A DNA stretch of 64,000 bases from Lepidostoma basale (lineage: Eukaryota > Arthropoda > Insecta > Trichoptera > Lepidostomatidae), in contig JAHDVF020000223.1 of assembly GCA_022606425.2 (NCBI GenBank), positions 531,501 through 595,500 on the forward strand, in the 5' to 3' direction. The notes under the pieces are model-generated. The model did not search any database. It was not told where the DNA came from and saw only the letters and a program-made list of their open reading frames with translations. The translations under genes and the position numbers were made by a program. Shown here piece by piece: positions 1-10,839 of the stretch; within the stretch, counting starts at the first letter, position 1; each line of letters starts with the position of its first letter.

Positions 1-314
1 AATATTTGTTTGTGAATATGTATTCAATACTCGTAATGTGTATTCAAAATTCTAATATTTTTATATCCCATTTCTAGTTTCGAGTTTTATGCTGTTTTTC
101 ACAGAGTTGGTACAGAGTGTTCCTTATCTTCTTATTAATTAGAAGCTCTATTGTATCACGCATTTTAGAATATCGATATGTTGATTTTTAACACATTTAT
201 TTACCCTGAAAGAATTTCATTTTATTTGTAGTCTTCATATGGGTGAATGGGAAATACAGGAAAACGTTTATTGAGATTCAAATGATATGCGATAATCAAA
301 TGAATTGAGTAGAA

Positions 315-1110
315 CTATCCTTCTTCTTTTGTCTTGTCACACCTCCGTGGTGCATAGAGCCTCAAGGAACCTTTTCCATCCGACTCTATCGCATGCCTGA
401 TGCCTGACATCATCCTAAGTGAGGCCTGCTGCTCTTATCTCCTCCTGTAGGGCTCTTCTCCGGGTGGCTCTAGGTCTGCCTCGCTTCCTCTTTCCCCCCA
501 TAGGGGACCAGTCTAGTGCGCCCTGAGCGATGCAAGCTGGGTTCCGTCTCAGAGTGTGACCGATCCACTGCCATTTGCGTCTAGCGACGAACTTGACCGA
601 ATAGATCTTGAATATTGAGCAAAAGCACCTATTTATAAACACTTGGAGTTTTCCAATAACGTCCGCGGTACATTTCCAAGTCTCAGATCCGTACAGCAGT
701 ACGTTTTTAATATTTCGAGCTTGAGCTTTCTGTGGGGTCATTTGTGGACACTCGTAGGTCTACTGTTTTAGACATGTTAATTTTGAGACCTACTTTGAGT
801 CTACACAGCTTCTGCTCTGCATCCTCCCGGTTACTCGAAAGCAAACAGAGGTCATCATCATAATCCAGATCCTCCAACTGGGTATCATGTATCCACAGAA
901 TACCACAAGAACTGTCGAAAGAACGGCGCAACACATCCTCCAGCACCACTATGAAGAGTAGGGGTAATAGTAGACATCCTTGTCGCACTCCCGCACTCGG
1001 TTTGATGGTCTCAGAAAGTTTGCCCTGGTCAAAACAACCGTCATACATTGTCCTGATGACATTCACAATCTTCTGTGTGACTCCTTTGCGAATGAGAATT
1101 GACCAGATTG
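315..1110 (-). mobile_element. Non-LTR retrotransposon fragment (reverse transcriptase and C-terminus)
   Basis: Two overlapping minus-strand frames (1066-707 and 741-415) together give the end of a reverse transcriptase. The first holds an RQGC-type motif (GVRQGCLLLPLLF), a DYDDD box in place of the catalytic YADD/FADD, and a GLKINMSKT motif. The second holds the thumb-side LLYGSETW motif, GHTLRR and a KRGRPR basic stretch, common near the C-terminus of LINE endonuclease/reverse transcriptases. The frame breaks between the two parts, so no intact protein can be made. The 3' end, at low coordinates, runs into a GAAGAAGGA-rich tail near 320-330. The clade is not certain; an RTE-like element is likely. 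No host gene is implied. Confidence 0.8.
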
Positions 1111-1114
1111 AAGT

Positions 1115-1744
1115 CCACGATTAGTACTATTACATCCACGAGTAGAACTATTACATCAATTATTATGTTAACACCTGAATGATCACTAAAAACTCTTATT
1201 TCTTATTATGAACAATCACCAATTGTAGACCTGGACCATCCACTTACTACATAGTGTGTCTGCAGGATATTAAATTAATTAAATATGTTTTTAAAAGTAA
1301 AATCGTTTTCTGCAATCTCACGATAATAATTTTCGCAATTTACAGATAAATTGACAATGGTTTTAATGTGCAAGATATTTTGATATGCACTCAATTTATA
1401 TATATTTTTTAAGAGATTCCCAAATTTGAAATACTTTCATCTATCTTAAAAAAATAAGATTTATTTATGTTAAAAAAGAATTCAAACACCGTAATAGAAA
1501 CGCATTTACAAAAATGTAATAATAATTTCCAAATGAAGTGTACAAATAAATACAATGTAATCTTCTAATACACAATTATGATGGTTTTTTAACACATGCA
1601 ATTGATAGATGCATACTTACCCCGGATCTCAGTGTGCGCACATTGATTTAGTTATCCTTTCTGATTGAAATAAAAATCATTGAACAATGGAGGAAAATTA
1701 TAACGGAAAATTTTAAAGAAATTAAAATTGGAGAAAATAAATAT
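1115..1744. other. AT-rich stretch without recognised gene
   Basis: Low-complexity AT-rich sequence. No open frame of interest, no repeat arm that I could match elsewhere in the window, and no RNA gene seen. Confidence 0.6.
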
Positions 1745-2287
1745 TTAATAGCGTAAGGTTATCACAAATCTGGGAAATTGACCCAGAATTGGGAAAATGA
1801 GCTTTTCGGTCGAGTAGTCTCCGCGAATGTAATTGATGGCTGCGAGGAAAAAGAAAGCCATCAGCAGTGAGAAGGCGATGATGGTCCTCCTCTTCCTGCG
1901 CAAGATTGGGCTCCTCAAGGCTGCGCGTTCTATCTCGTTAAGAAAGTGACGGATCAAAATCTGCATGCCTAGAATGTAGGCGACAAATTCCCAGCCTTGC
2001 TGCATTATGTGAATGTACACTCTAAGAGGCATTAACATAAATCTTGCTACATCTGCCATCGTCACTGCGTGCTGCACCAACTGTTGCGCAAAATTCGTAT
2101 CTGGACAGCGAGCTCCGAAGCGAACGTCCAGTTTCCGTGCAAACTCTCGTTGATTAGGTTGAACATAACAGGGAGGAGCCTCCCCCTTTCCACCCCCACC
2201 CTTCCTGCAGCTGATGCAATACGATGCGAAATACTGCGATTTGCAACAGTCTCTTTCACTCGCACCAGTTTCGAATTTTAGAATCAA
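1745..2287 (-). CDS. Possible exon of an unrecognised membrane protein
   Basis: The 180-codon open frame is clearly more GC-rich than its surroundings and matches no transposon family in the window. From about residue 40 it looks like real protein: CYVQPNQREFARKLD, a helical amphipathic stretch (75-125), a basic cluster LRRKRR (129-134), then a hydrophobic segment IIAFSLLMAFFFLAAI (136-151) that would span a membrane, and a short tail. The basic cluster just before the segment would favour an N-terminus facing the cytosol. The first 30 residues are glycine- and cysteine-rich and may be intron. A possible splice acceptor (CAG before position 2204) would make this a terminal exon. I recognise no family. 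It lies on the same strand as the NOS1AP gene, but nothing links the two. It could also be a chance frame or an old domesticated gene. Confidence 0.4.
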   Translation of the reverse strand: MILKFETGASERDCCKSQYFASYCISCRKGGGGKGEAPPCYVQPNQREFARKLDVRFGARCPDTNFAQQLVQHAVTMADVARFMLMPLRVYIHIMQQGWEFVAYILGMQILIRHFLNEIERAALRSPILRRKRRTIIAFSLLMAFFFLAAINYIRGDYSTEKLIFPILGQFPRFVITLRY

Positions 2288-2764
2288 CAGTTATGCAGGG
2301 TGTTTCGAAAACGGTAGTGTGAAACCTATAAGTCAGCAAGTACGTTGCCATATATTGAACCAAAATAAATCTAGTTTTACAAAACAAAACAAAAAATTAA
2401 CTAAACACTGCACTAGTTTTAATTTATATGCCTTTTAGAACCAAATCATGAAGGGTGTCCCTAAAGTTGCCGTAGAAAATGTAAGTAGGTACTTGTTTTT
2501 GAATTAATAATTAATTCAAATATTACCCATAAAATTAATTCGTAATGATAATAAAGTTATTGTGTGCATTTCATATAGACGCTACATTCTTTTTGTTTAA
2601 TTGAAACCAGACACTCATTAAATATTTTTTTATAGATTATTTTTATTAATGATTCAGATATTAACAGCGATTTATCGAAAATGTCTGGAATATAATGATA
2701 CAATATTCTATAGAATATTTTTCCATAAATCATTTTTAGCATATTTAAAACAAAAAAATAATAG

Positions 2765-2998
2765 TCTATTGTTTTGGCCGAAACAATATAATAATTCAAC
2801 ATTATTGACTGTATATATTTAAAACGCTGTTATGGTATCAGATTTTTTTTAATTTTTCGTGATAGCCGTTTCTTTAAACTCTCCGCATAGACGAAAAAAA
2901 TTGTAACGCCTGATGATGCCAACATCGGTTGGCGAAACAGCTTCGCGAAAAAAATATGTTTTCCCATTACAGCGTTTTAAATTTTAACAGTTTAAAAT
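2765..2998. repeat. Foldback repeat family F2, copy 1
   Basis: Carries the family F2 core (a GCCAAC/GTTGGC stem-loop) and the F2 end sequence TTTTGGCCGAAACA near 2770-2785, which recurs at 33532 and, inverted, at 9740 and 11855. T-rich and A-rich flanks resemble those of the other F2 copies at 11620, 33525 and 35360. The outer ends are approximate. Confidence 0.6.
2909..2948 (+). ncRNA. Hammerhead-ribozyme-like motif, family F2
   Basis: CTGATGA at 2910-2916, one extra T, stem II GCCAAC (2918-2923) pairing with GTTGGC (2928-2933) over a 4-base loop, then GAAAC at 2934-2938. These are the two conserved boxes and stem II of a hammerhead ribozyme. The GAAAC is followed by AGC and then TTCGCG, so the short palindromic stem III seen in sister copies (ACAGCTGT) is broken here. 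The extra base between A9 and stem II is not part of the textbook core, so self-cleavage is uncertain. Confidence 0.55.
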
Positions 2999-3009
2999 AC
3001 AATACAAAT

Positions 3010-4190
3010 TTTTAATTATTTTTTTTATATTAATTTGTTCGTTTATTTACAATTTTTTTTTCGAGTAAACGAAGGCTGTATACCTTAAGTGATGTGTGTT
3101 GGCGAACGGGAAGTCGAAAGACAGAGACAACTATATTAGTCTCTCTCTCCGCTGGTAGGGCCGCCCCACGGTGGGCGGACTGCTGATGGCGCAGCTGCAG
3201 TAAACTAAGCATGTGTTGGTAACTTATAAACAAAAGTGCACTCGTGTTGTGCTGGTATTGGTAAGGGATATTGATTTTATCTATTTTAATACGCGCTTCT
3301 AATATGAAATATAATATCCACGGATATCATATATTCCCATACAGGAACTACGTTATTTTTCATAACTAGGCAACCAGAAGGTTACACGCGGTTTCAGAAT
3401 CAACAGGTCTATTGTTCGATCAACAACACTGAAACTCATATTTTTTTATTTATAAATCCCGTTTTCTAAAAATATTTATTTATAATGGTAATTGAATGTA
3501 CTCAAAACATTAATGTCTTTAATGGAATATATTTGGAATTATTTTTTTTTTTAAAACACTAAAAAAATATTCCAATACATATTGAGTCGACTTTTTAAAA
3601 TGAATTAAAACATTGTTTTTTACACTTTTCAGTTTATTTTTATTGACTTTATTATATCACCATCATTGAGAAAACGAAACAATGTGAGTTTATATCGTTC
3701 TTCCGATATTTAAGGTGTAAAACCTTGTATTAAATTAACAAAGAACTCCACAGGGTTAACGTCTAAAGTTTATCAAAAACTAATGTACCTACATTATTTT
3801 TTAACGCAACTGTTCTTTTAGTTTCGACCGGTTTGACAATTGGTCAGGTCTGTCAGTTGGTCAGTCGGTTTGATCAAGAGAGGACAACGAGTTCCCGAAA
3901 TCGGTAAATACTAAAATAACTATTGGAACAAAACCAAATATATATTTCAAATAATAGTTAATTTTTTTGTTAAATTATTGGTAATTACCCAGTTAAAAAA
4001 TATTTTTAACAAAGTCGCTTAATATATATTATTAAAATATATTCACATTTTTATTGCAGGTTAATTAAAATTTTCATTAAATATTGTTATTATTGTATGG
4101 CATATGCAGCGTTTTGCTCAAGACTATTATAGGTCACGTGTTAATCTAAAACCTGTGGCATGCACAAGTCAGTACACCTTTTTTTAATTG
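3010..4190. other. Unannotated sequence without recognised gene
   Basis: Mostly AT-rich. A short GC-richer island at 3090-3210 has no convincing coding frame. No RNA gene or transposon end recognised. Confidence 0.5.
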
Positions 4191-4282
4191 TTTCTTGAAC
4201 AATGATGTAAAACTCCATATTAAATAATTAATTTAAATGAAAACGTCAGTCGTCTAGAAGTTTTTTAATGTTTTATATGTAA

Positions 4283-4316
4283 TGACATGTTTCGTCCTTC
4301 CGAGGCATTATCAAAT
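4283..4316 (-). ncRNA. Hammerhead-like motif with U3-A8, family F1
   Basis: On the minus strand: TTGATAA (4314-4308), one extra T, a weak GCCT..AGGA stem, GAAAC (4293-4289), then ATGTC. The canonical CUGAUGA is changed at both bases of the C3-G8 pair, to U and A, so that pair is kept as U-A. Confidence 0.4.
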
Positions 4317-4320
4317 GTCA

Positions 4321-4353
4321 TTTGATAATGCTTTAGAAGGGCGAAACATGTCA
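4321..4353 (+). ncRNA. Hammerhead-like motif with U3-A8, family F1
   Basis: TTGATAA (4322-4328), one extra T, a GC..GC stem region, GAAAC (4343-4347), then ATGTC, giving the palindrome ACATGT. It mirrors the minus-strand motif at 4283-4316 across the palindrome centre. Confidence 0.45.
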
Positions 4354-5234
4354 TTCCATATAAAACTTTATAAAACTCCTAGAAGACAGACGTTTTCATT
4401 TATATTAATTAGGTAAAATTCCTATATAGAACTTTTTTTCAAATAGGTATATTTTCTAATATATCATATAAAATTAAACTTTAAAAAAATTACTATAAAG
4501 GAAAATATATTGTTTGTGATTAATAACACATATTTCACATTTGAATTAATAACAAATGGAAATTTCTGTTTGATTATAATAAAAAGATTGTGATGAATAG
4601 TTATAATGACAAATGAAAAATATTGTATTTTCGGAAAACAGACTTTCTTTACACTGTAGAAGGAAGAATGTGTTTCGGAAAACAGACTTTCTTTTTTGTG
4701 TAAAAACAATTATTCAGTTTCAGCATTTTGACTTATTGAAATAGGTCAACATACTTGTAAATTGAGCAATTTTTGTATGGCAACAAAATGAATGGTGCAG
4801 TCAAAACCATCATAATAATGCCCATTTCCCGTGGGTACGAGAATAAGGAACACAAAAATATATAGGTTTGTCTTCTGTGCCACCCGAAGTGGCTCAATAG
4901 TCCTATTCTAGAATGACAGACTTTGTCACCCTCCGGACAGGGATATTCTGCCCCTACGGCTGGACCCCGTCCTCTTCGTTTCTCCGGCCCCTGGCACATA
5001 GCGACTACTCTTCTCCACTCCGCCCTATCGGTTGCTAAGTGCTCAATACCAGTCCTTTTGTCTGTCTACATTCTTTACTGCAGTACGCAGGTTGTCCTTA
5101 TATCTCGTGTGCTGTTCTCCATGCTTCCTTTTCCAATCTAATAGTTCACTATTTAATATGATTTTATAATACATATATTTCTTCTTCATATAAAGCACTA
5201 ACTTTGTGGATAGACATTTGAAATAATTATATAA

Positions 5235-5335
5235 ATAAAACAACTTTGTATTTAACCACGGAAGGGTTATTATATTGATGCCAACTAGTTTCGCTTGGAC
5301 CCAAGCTTCATCAGGGCAGTATAATAACTAGTTAT
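5235..5335. repeat. Foldback repeat family F3, half copy
   Basis: Shares its upstream arm (5180-5290: AAAGCACTAACTTTGTGG, then CTTTGTATTTAACCACGG) with a decayed copy at 46565-46690. It contains one F3 ribozyme-like motif. The mirror arm is missing. Confidence 0.6.
5281..5316 (-). ncRNA. Hammerhead-ribozyme-like motif, family F3
   Basis: Minus strand: CTGATGA (5314-5308), one extra A, stem II GCTTGG pairing with CCAAGC over a two-base loop, GAAAC (5292-5288), then TAGTT, which makes the palindrome AACTAGTT. Both core boxes are canonical and stem II has six pairs. The stem sequence differs from other F3 copies yet still pairs, so the structure rather than the sequence seems to be kept. Confidence 0.6.
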
Positions 5336-5409
5336 TACATATATTTCTATTTGACGTGATGGCTTTGTATGTTAACAAAACCATCACTTCAAATATAAAT
5401 ATATCGACT

Positions 5410-5905
5410 GAAGAAAATATGGCAGTGCACAATGAGGTTCTAAAGCCCACCCTTATATATGGAAGTGAAGCTTAGAGTTGCCAGAAAAAGAATGATATAC
5501 GGATAAATGACGTAGAAATGAGATCACTTAAAAAAATGTGCGAAACAGTGTATGATAGAATACTTAATAAAGTAATTAGGAAAGATTGTAAGTCGGATGA
5601 ATGCGTTTGAACTAAGATGGTTTTGACATATGGAACGAATGGATGAGGGAAAAATAGTTAGAAAGATATATACGAGTTGTATGAATGAAAAAAAAAAGTC
5701 GAAGAAGGCCAAGGAAGACATGGTGTGACAAAATTAATCGAATACTGAAAGTCGGCCATTTTCGAAGTAGAAACAATCGACGAGCGTGTATGTGAATGTA
5801 TAAGAGGCGCGAGAGTTATGTCAGTATAGAACAGTTTGGCGATCCATCCTCTCAATCTACCCCTTTGGGGAAACGGCGTGATGGTTAGTTAGTTAGATAG
5901 TTAGA
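5410..5905 (+). mobile_element. LINE-A fragment, 3' end
   Basis: Translated in pieces it gives the family's LPTLMYGSEAW-like stretch (5445-5480), the GHMERMDE stretch near 5625-5650, and a serine/arginine-rich GRPRKTWCDKIN stretch near 5700-5730. It ends in the conserved AAACGGCGTGATGG followed by TTAG repeats (5872-5905). Many frameshifts; dead copy. Confidence 0.8.
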
Positions 5906-6374
5906 GCAATTTTTATTTTATTATAATATACCAAATATAATTCTTTTTCGTACACAATTATCAATTTATTGACTACATTAATTTATAGCTTCTATATTCG
6001 CAAAAGTAAAATCTCCAGCTTCCGTTTGGCTACACGTTACATGACTGAGAAAATTTATTTAACATAAAACAAAATATACCATTATTAGCACAGAAGATAA
6101 TAAGCCGAATGACCGTCAGACACCATTAGCAGGTAACATCACATTCTGCAATTATAGCATCAAATTACTTGAATGAAAGGGATATTTAATCATAAATAAC
6201 TATTAGTCCTTTACGCCCCCCATTAGTAAGACGTAAATTATATTAGATATATCAACATCAAAGGTTAAATTAAAGAAGAAGGAATTAAATTATTTAACAA
6301 ATATTTATTAATAACTTTTGAAATTCAGTAAATGAATTTTTTTCCTAACATATTTTATCAGACGTAATCTTTTA

Positions 6375-6870
6375 AATAGTTAATACGAATGGAAACGTCT
6401 GTTTTTTAGAAGTTTTATTATATTTTATGGGAATTATACGTGTCACCTTTCTAAGGCATTATCAAATATATGGTACATATAAGCATAATCATGTGATATA
6501 CATTGGGAATTAAAAAGACTTCGTTTAATCCACTATTTTATATAATTTTATAAAATATTGAAAAACACGACAGGTTTCGGAGGATACCTCCATTTTCAGG
6601 TGTAAAAATATAACAAAAACTAAACAAAGAAAGACTAATAAAAAACGGATTTAAAATTCAAATTTAAAAATTAACCTGGGCTAAGTACTAACAATTATTT
6701 TTAAACAGTAAGAAATAATAAATAGGTACATGATGATAATATAATTTAGAAAAAAATACTGACACTGTGAACATTCGATAATGCCTTAGCAAGGCGAAAC
6801 ATTTGACTTCCATAAAATATAATAAAACTTCTAGAAAACAGACGAATTCATTAGTATTAATTATTATATA
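6375..6870. repeat. Family F1 foldback interrupted by a family F6 repeat
   Basis: The left F1 arm (6385-6480, GGAAACGTCTGTTTT..CATTATCAAAT) and right F1 arm (6775-6860, GATAATGCCTTAGCAAGGCGAAACAT..CTAGAAAACAGACG) are separated by about 290 bases that contain a different hammerhead-like repeat, F6. The right arm keeps the fullest F1 stem (GCCTT/AAGGC). The simplest reading is that F6 inserted into F1. Confidence 0.65.
6566..6600 (-). ncRNA. Hammerhead-like motif, family F6
   Basis: Minus strand: CTGAAAA (6599-6593), one extra T, stem II GGAGG/CCTCC with a TAT loop, GAAAC (6578-6574), then CTGTC. The G8 position is A while C3 is kept, so the 3-8 pair is lost. A second, weaker F6 copy is at 44346-44382. 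Confidence 0.4.
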
Positions 6871-7760
6871 CAGAGCTTACATCATTGTTCAATCATCAAT
6901 CTATTTATTTATTATATATAATAAAAGTTTTAACCAAAAACTACTAAGTCAGTTCTTTAAGCATCACTTAGGTATGTATGAAAGTGAAGCATAAAATGCC
7001 CACATGATGACGAATGGGTAAAAAAAAAACTCTTAATATACTGTATAATGCGAACATAATCATGTGTTTGAAATTTTAATATACTTTATTTATTGATCAT
7101 TTACCAAGTACGTGATTTTAATACCTCCCAATTGGGGTAACCCGTTCTAGGGAGGCATTCCTAGCACTCTATATAATTTCAATATATAATATTGTTTACA
7201 AATTTAGGGAACAATTAAGGAGAGCAACACATATCCTAAAGTGTATAACTTATAATTTATTGACTTATATAATATATAATACTATTTAAACACTATATTG
7301 TCTTATATAACATTATTTAAACTATTTACTTATTTTTGAAAATTATACTACATTCAAGCCGCCCTTTTTTAATGTCTCCGTAGTTACATATTTTTTGTAA
7401 CTGTGCATTGTCATTTTTTGTGTACATATACACGTTGGTGTTTTGAAATACCTTGCAATTCTTCAATAAGATCAATACACATTCGTAGAACACGGAGCGG
7501 AACGCCTGGCCATGGATCTAAACAATCCCCAATCGGAAGGGTGAGCAAAATATCAATATTTAGTTATGGCCTATTCATTCCCTGGATATGAATCCCATAG
7601 AAAACATCTGGCTTGACTAACTACTAAATATGAAAAAAAAATAATAATAAACCTAGTAACAAATTTATCAGAATAATCAGGGAAACTTCGATAAGAGACA
7701 AACGACGATTGGGTGGGTACAATGCTAATATTAAATTAAATCTTTTTCTTGCGTGTATAG
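6870..7760. other. AT-rich stretch without recognised gene
   Basis: Long A/T runs and a small GC-richer patch (7120-7170, 7480-7560). No coding frame with protein-like composition and no recognised repeat boundary. Confidence 0.5.
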
Positions 7761-8600
7761 CCCGATGTGGGATTTGAACTCCTCCACAACAGTACTTCAT
7801 TAGGTCCTGTCCTTGGCCATCCGTCTCCATTTTCCAGATCTTTCCAGTTTCTCCCAGTCCTCTTCAACGCAGTTTTTCGTATTCCGCCTCTTGTTTCACT
7901 TTATTATTGTTGCATCTCCGTATTTCTTCTGTTACTGATGTTTCTCTGGTTCTTCTGTTCTATTTCATTTCTTTTCCCTTCGTTGGTCAATAATATTATT
8001 ATGATGTGTTCAACACGATCGACCGTCCCGCCGGAGGTCACCGTCATCGTGCCGTCGCTAACCCCTTTTAGGGGGTGGTGGTTGCCTCGCGAGGGGTGGG
8101 GGTTGCCCACAGGGTTGAGCCTCGCCCTTCTCCATCGCGGTTTTATTTTTATTGTATTAGTTATTATATATATTTTTTGTCCCAATCCCATGTCCTTAAT
8201 GTAATAAGGTGTGTCATTCACTCTTCCCATTCCACATTTGTCTCCTTTGTACCTCCTATGATTTCCCGCTGTAATGTAACCATGTTTGATTTCTTTTAAT
8301 GGTTTTGTGACCTCTTTTCTTTTTTCTTCTTCTCTTATTTTTCCTTGTTGTAGACCTATGTGGTCTTTTCTCCAGAGTGTTGCTGCTCCTGTGAGGTAGA
8401 TTCCCAGCTGTCCTTCCATCTTTTAGGAGGTCTTCCACGAGGACGAGTCTAATGAGGCTGATTATGCAATGCAATATAAGGGAGTCTGGTGGTGTCCATT
8501 CTTTGAACATAACCGTACTATTCCAATTTTTGCTGTCTGCTCCATCTTATAATATCCTCAACCTCACATATCTATCCTGGTGCCCTGTACTTTCTACATC
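7760..8600 (-). mobile_element. Decayed LINE 3' regions, probably nested
   Basis: At 8390-8600 the minus strand reads, with frameshifts, like the end of the element at 32462-32882 (MD..RLP, ALH.QPH, then RGRP-like and STSQE words). At 7990-8130 lies a GC-rich conserved tail (GVSDGTMTVTSG), and at 7760-7830 a fragment of the RDRSQWRTVVEEAKSH-type end also found at 37139-37413. All are broken, so this is layered LINE debris. Confidence 0.6.
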
Positions 8601-8667
8601 AAGATTTAGTATTTATATTCAACAATGTTAATATTAAATAAAAAAATATAACTGAATAGTTTTTGTT

Positions 8668-8762
8668 AAAACTAACTAACCATCACGCCGTCTCCCCGAA
8701 AGGGTAGGCAGAAATAATGGACTGTCACACTTTAACCGATGCGGCACTCCATCCCATATGGA
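8668..8762 (-). mobile_element. LINE-A-tailed non-autonomous fragment
   Basis: Begins with ACTAACTAACCATCACGCCG and GGTAGGCAGAAATAATGG, the shared LINE-A 3' end, then CGATGCGGCACTCCATCC, which is the body of the short element found at 16655, 30116 and 61825. Only the 3' end remains. Confidence 0.65.
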
Positions 8763-9184
8763 GTTTATCCCATAAATAAAAAATTACCATACTATTGACA
8801 TTATAGTTAATACATGTTCGGAATTATACAAATAACGCATTTTTATTAATTATACAACTACTAAACTGACTACCTTTAAAGGTGAATATAGAAAATGGAT
8901 CGCCACCATTATCTATCTTGAAACACTTGTCTAGCCACCCTTATATAATACAAAGCATATAATTTTTTTTTTCAAGCTACAATTAGGGGGAGTAAAAAGG
9001 GTAAGCAGTACATAAAATACAGTTATAGAGACATCAGTTTATGACGCACATTTTCCATTAGACTTTTCATGCATACAAATAATTCATTTTATGTAGTATT
9101 CAAGATAAAACGATGGTTTTTAAGAGTTTTTTTTATATTCAGACTGCTTAAATTTACATTTTAGGCGCGCTTAGTAAATTGTCA

Positions 9185-9715
9185 ATTGAATGAGAGAACA
9201 ACGAACCATTAACTCGTTTCGCAAGGAATAGGTAGAGAGAATGGACCGTCACACTACTCTATCCTGACATTATTCGCTAGGTTCTTTCATATTCATACAG
9301 CGTGTCATACACACACGTCGATTCTTCCGATTCTTAACATGACCGACCTTTTTTAATTTATTGTATTTGGTCATGTCACGTTCTCCAAACACCTCAATAT
9401 TCTTCCTCACGTTTTCCTCGGTGTTCTTCTATTTCTGGTTCCATTTACATCGTAAACACATAATTTTTTACCATTCTTTCCATATGTCCAAACCATCTTA
9501 ATGATCCCTTCATTATTTTGTTCATAACACCATCATTCGCACAGCATTCACTTCTTATATTTGCATTCGACACTCTATCATACACAGACATTCGTCTAAG
9601 AGATCTCATTCTACTGCATTTATTCTACTTTTATCCTTCTTTTGCCAGTTCCATGCTTCGCTTCCATTCATAAGGGTCGGTAGAAGAACACCATTGTAAG
9701 TGTATTATTATTTTA
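9185..9715 (-). mobile_element. LINE-A fragment
   Basis: On the minus strand it covers the usual C-terminal half: LYGSEAWNWQK near 9670-9640, RRMSVYDRVSN near 9600-9570, GDVMNKI near 9545-9525, MVWTYGK-type sequence, and the family 3' end near 9215-9190 with GGTAGAGAGAATGGACC. No open frame survives. Confidence 0.75.
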
Positions 9716-9927
9716 TTTAATAATGTTTAAATATCATAGTGTTTCGGCCAAAATAATGGATTATTTATATTGTTTTATGTAACTTACCGAGCCTTTAAAG
9801 GTGTAATGAACCGACTTGAAGATTTTCGATTTTCCTTTTAATATATTTAAAATGTTTTTTAGAGACCTTTGGCCGGAGATTAATATGCGAAGAGACCAAA
9901 TTACGATCAAAAGTTAATTTAAATTAA

Positions 9928-9971
9928 CCTATCAGTATCAGAATGATTAAGATCATTCTGATACTGATAGG
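9928..9971. repeat. Perfect 20-bp inverted repeat with 4-base loop
   Basis: CCTATCAGTATCAGAATGAT (9928-9947), loop TAAG, then its exact reverse complement (9952-9971). It sits directly at the upstream edge of the Jockey-like LINE fragment. Confidence 0.9.
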
Positions 9972-10612
9972 TGTGAATTGATGAAAGTAGGATATATATT
10001 TATCGAGTGTGGCTCGGTGATATGGAGTCCCCACGAGGCGAGATACTCGTTCATGTTAGAGAGGGTTCAGAAAAGATTTCTGAGATATCTCTACATGAGG
10101 GTGTTTGGTAGCTATCCCACTGCATTCCTCTTGGGCATGCTGGGGACCAATAGTTTACAGATAAGAAGGGATGGGTGCACACTTACCCATTTCTTCAGAC
10201 TTATCAGGGGATTCTTTGAGAATTCCGCCATCTTGGAGGCTATCCATCTTTATGTTCCAGATGGTTATCTTCGACAGCGTCAGCACAGACTGTTTTATCT
10301 CGCAACATGCAGAACCAACCTGCCTCTGGTGATGCCGGTGGGGAGAGCAATCAAACTGCTGAACATGATCGCTTCGGAGATCGATGTCTTTCATATTCGT
10401 GAAAGTACATACAATACATTCAGAAGACAAATACTCTTGACTTTGGAGAGTATCTTGTATTCCTAATGTCGAACCATCTCTCATGCGTTCCTGGTATTAT
10501 ATATTTATTATGTTTTACCTGTTCTTAATAGATGCCTTAAACTATAAAAAATGTTTGTAATGTCTTTTGAGAAAATAAACTGATTTGAATTTGAAAAAAA
10601 TAAAATAAAAAT
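9972..10612 (+). mobile_element. Jockey-like LINE, 3' fragment
   Basis: A single 162-codon frame (9978-10466) has the typical C-terminal sequence of Jockey/CR1-type reverse transcriptases: GYIFIECGSVIWSPH, then LERVQKRFLRYLYMR, and a final R.TYNTFRRQIL stretch. The frame is intact to a stop, followed by about 95 bases of 3' UTR, TTTGAGAAAATAAACTGA and a (AATAA)n-like A-rich tail to 10612. The element is 5'-truncated. Its relatively clean frame makes it one of the younger LINE pieces here. Confidence 0.8.
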
Positions 10613-10839
10613 AAATTTGAAGATGTCACGAAAAACAAGAACATAACCTGGTCGGTTCCATACTACTAGGGAACTCTGTCACTTAATAGGTACCTGATTT
10701 CATAAACGTGGTTATTTTTAGCATAATTTTATTAGAGATTAAAAGACTTATATCGATAGAATGGTTGGAGCTAGAAACAAAATAAATTGTAGGTATACTC
10801 AAAGTCATTATCGCAAGTAGGAATATATCGATTGAAGCA

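Larger units (their letters stand above)
4192..4425. repeat. Foldback repeat family F1, complete palindrome
   Basis: A near-perfect palindrome centred at 4320/4321. Each arm carries GAAAACGTC..TCTAGAAG, a TTTTATATG block, GACATGTTTCG and CATTATCAAATG, and the other arm is the reverse complement. The outer sequence (TTGAACAATGATG, then AAACTCCATATTAAAT) recurs beside many other F1 copies (23340, 24300, 41805, 49795, 58620). It holds one ribozyme-like motif on each strand and no coding frame. Confidence 0.8.

Noticed and set aside
8075..8204. GC-rich plus frame as a host coding exon
   Set aside because: The minus strand reads as LINE 3' sequence with sister copies, and the plus frame is only its shadow.
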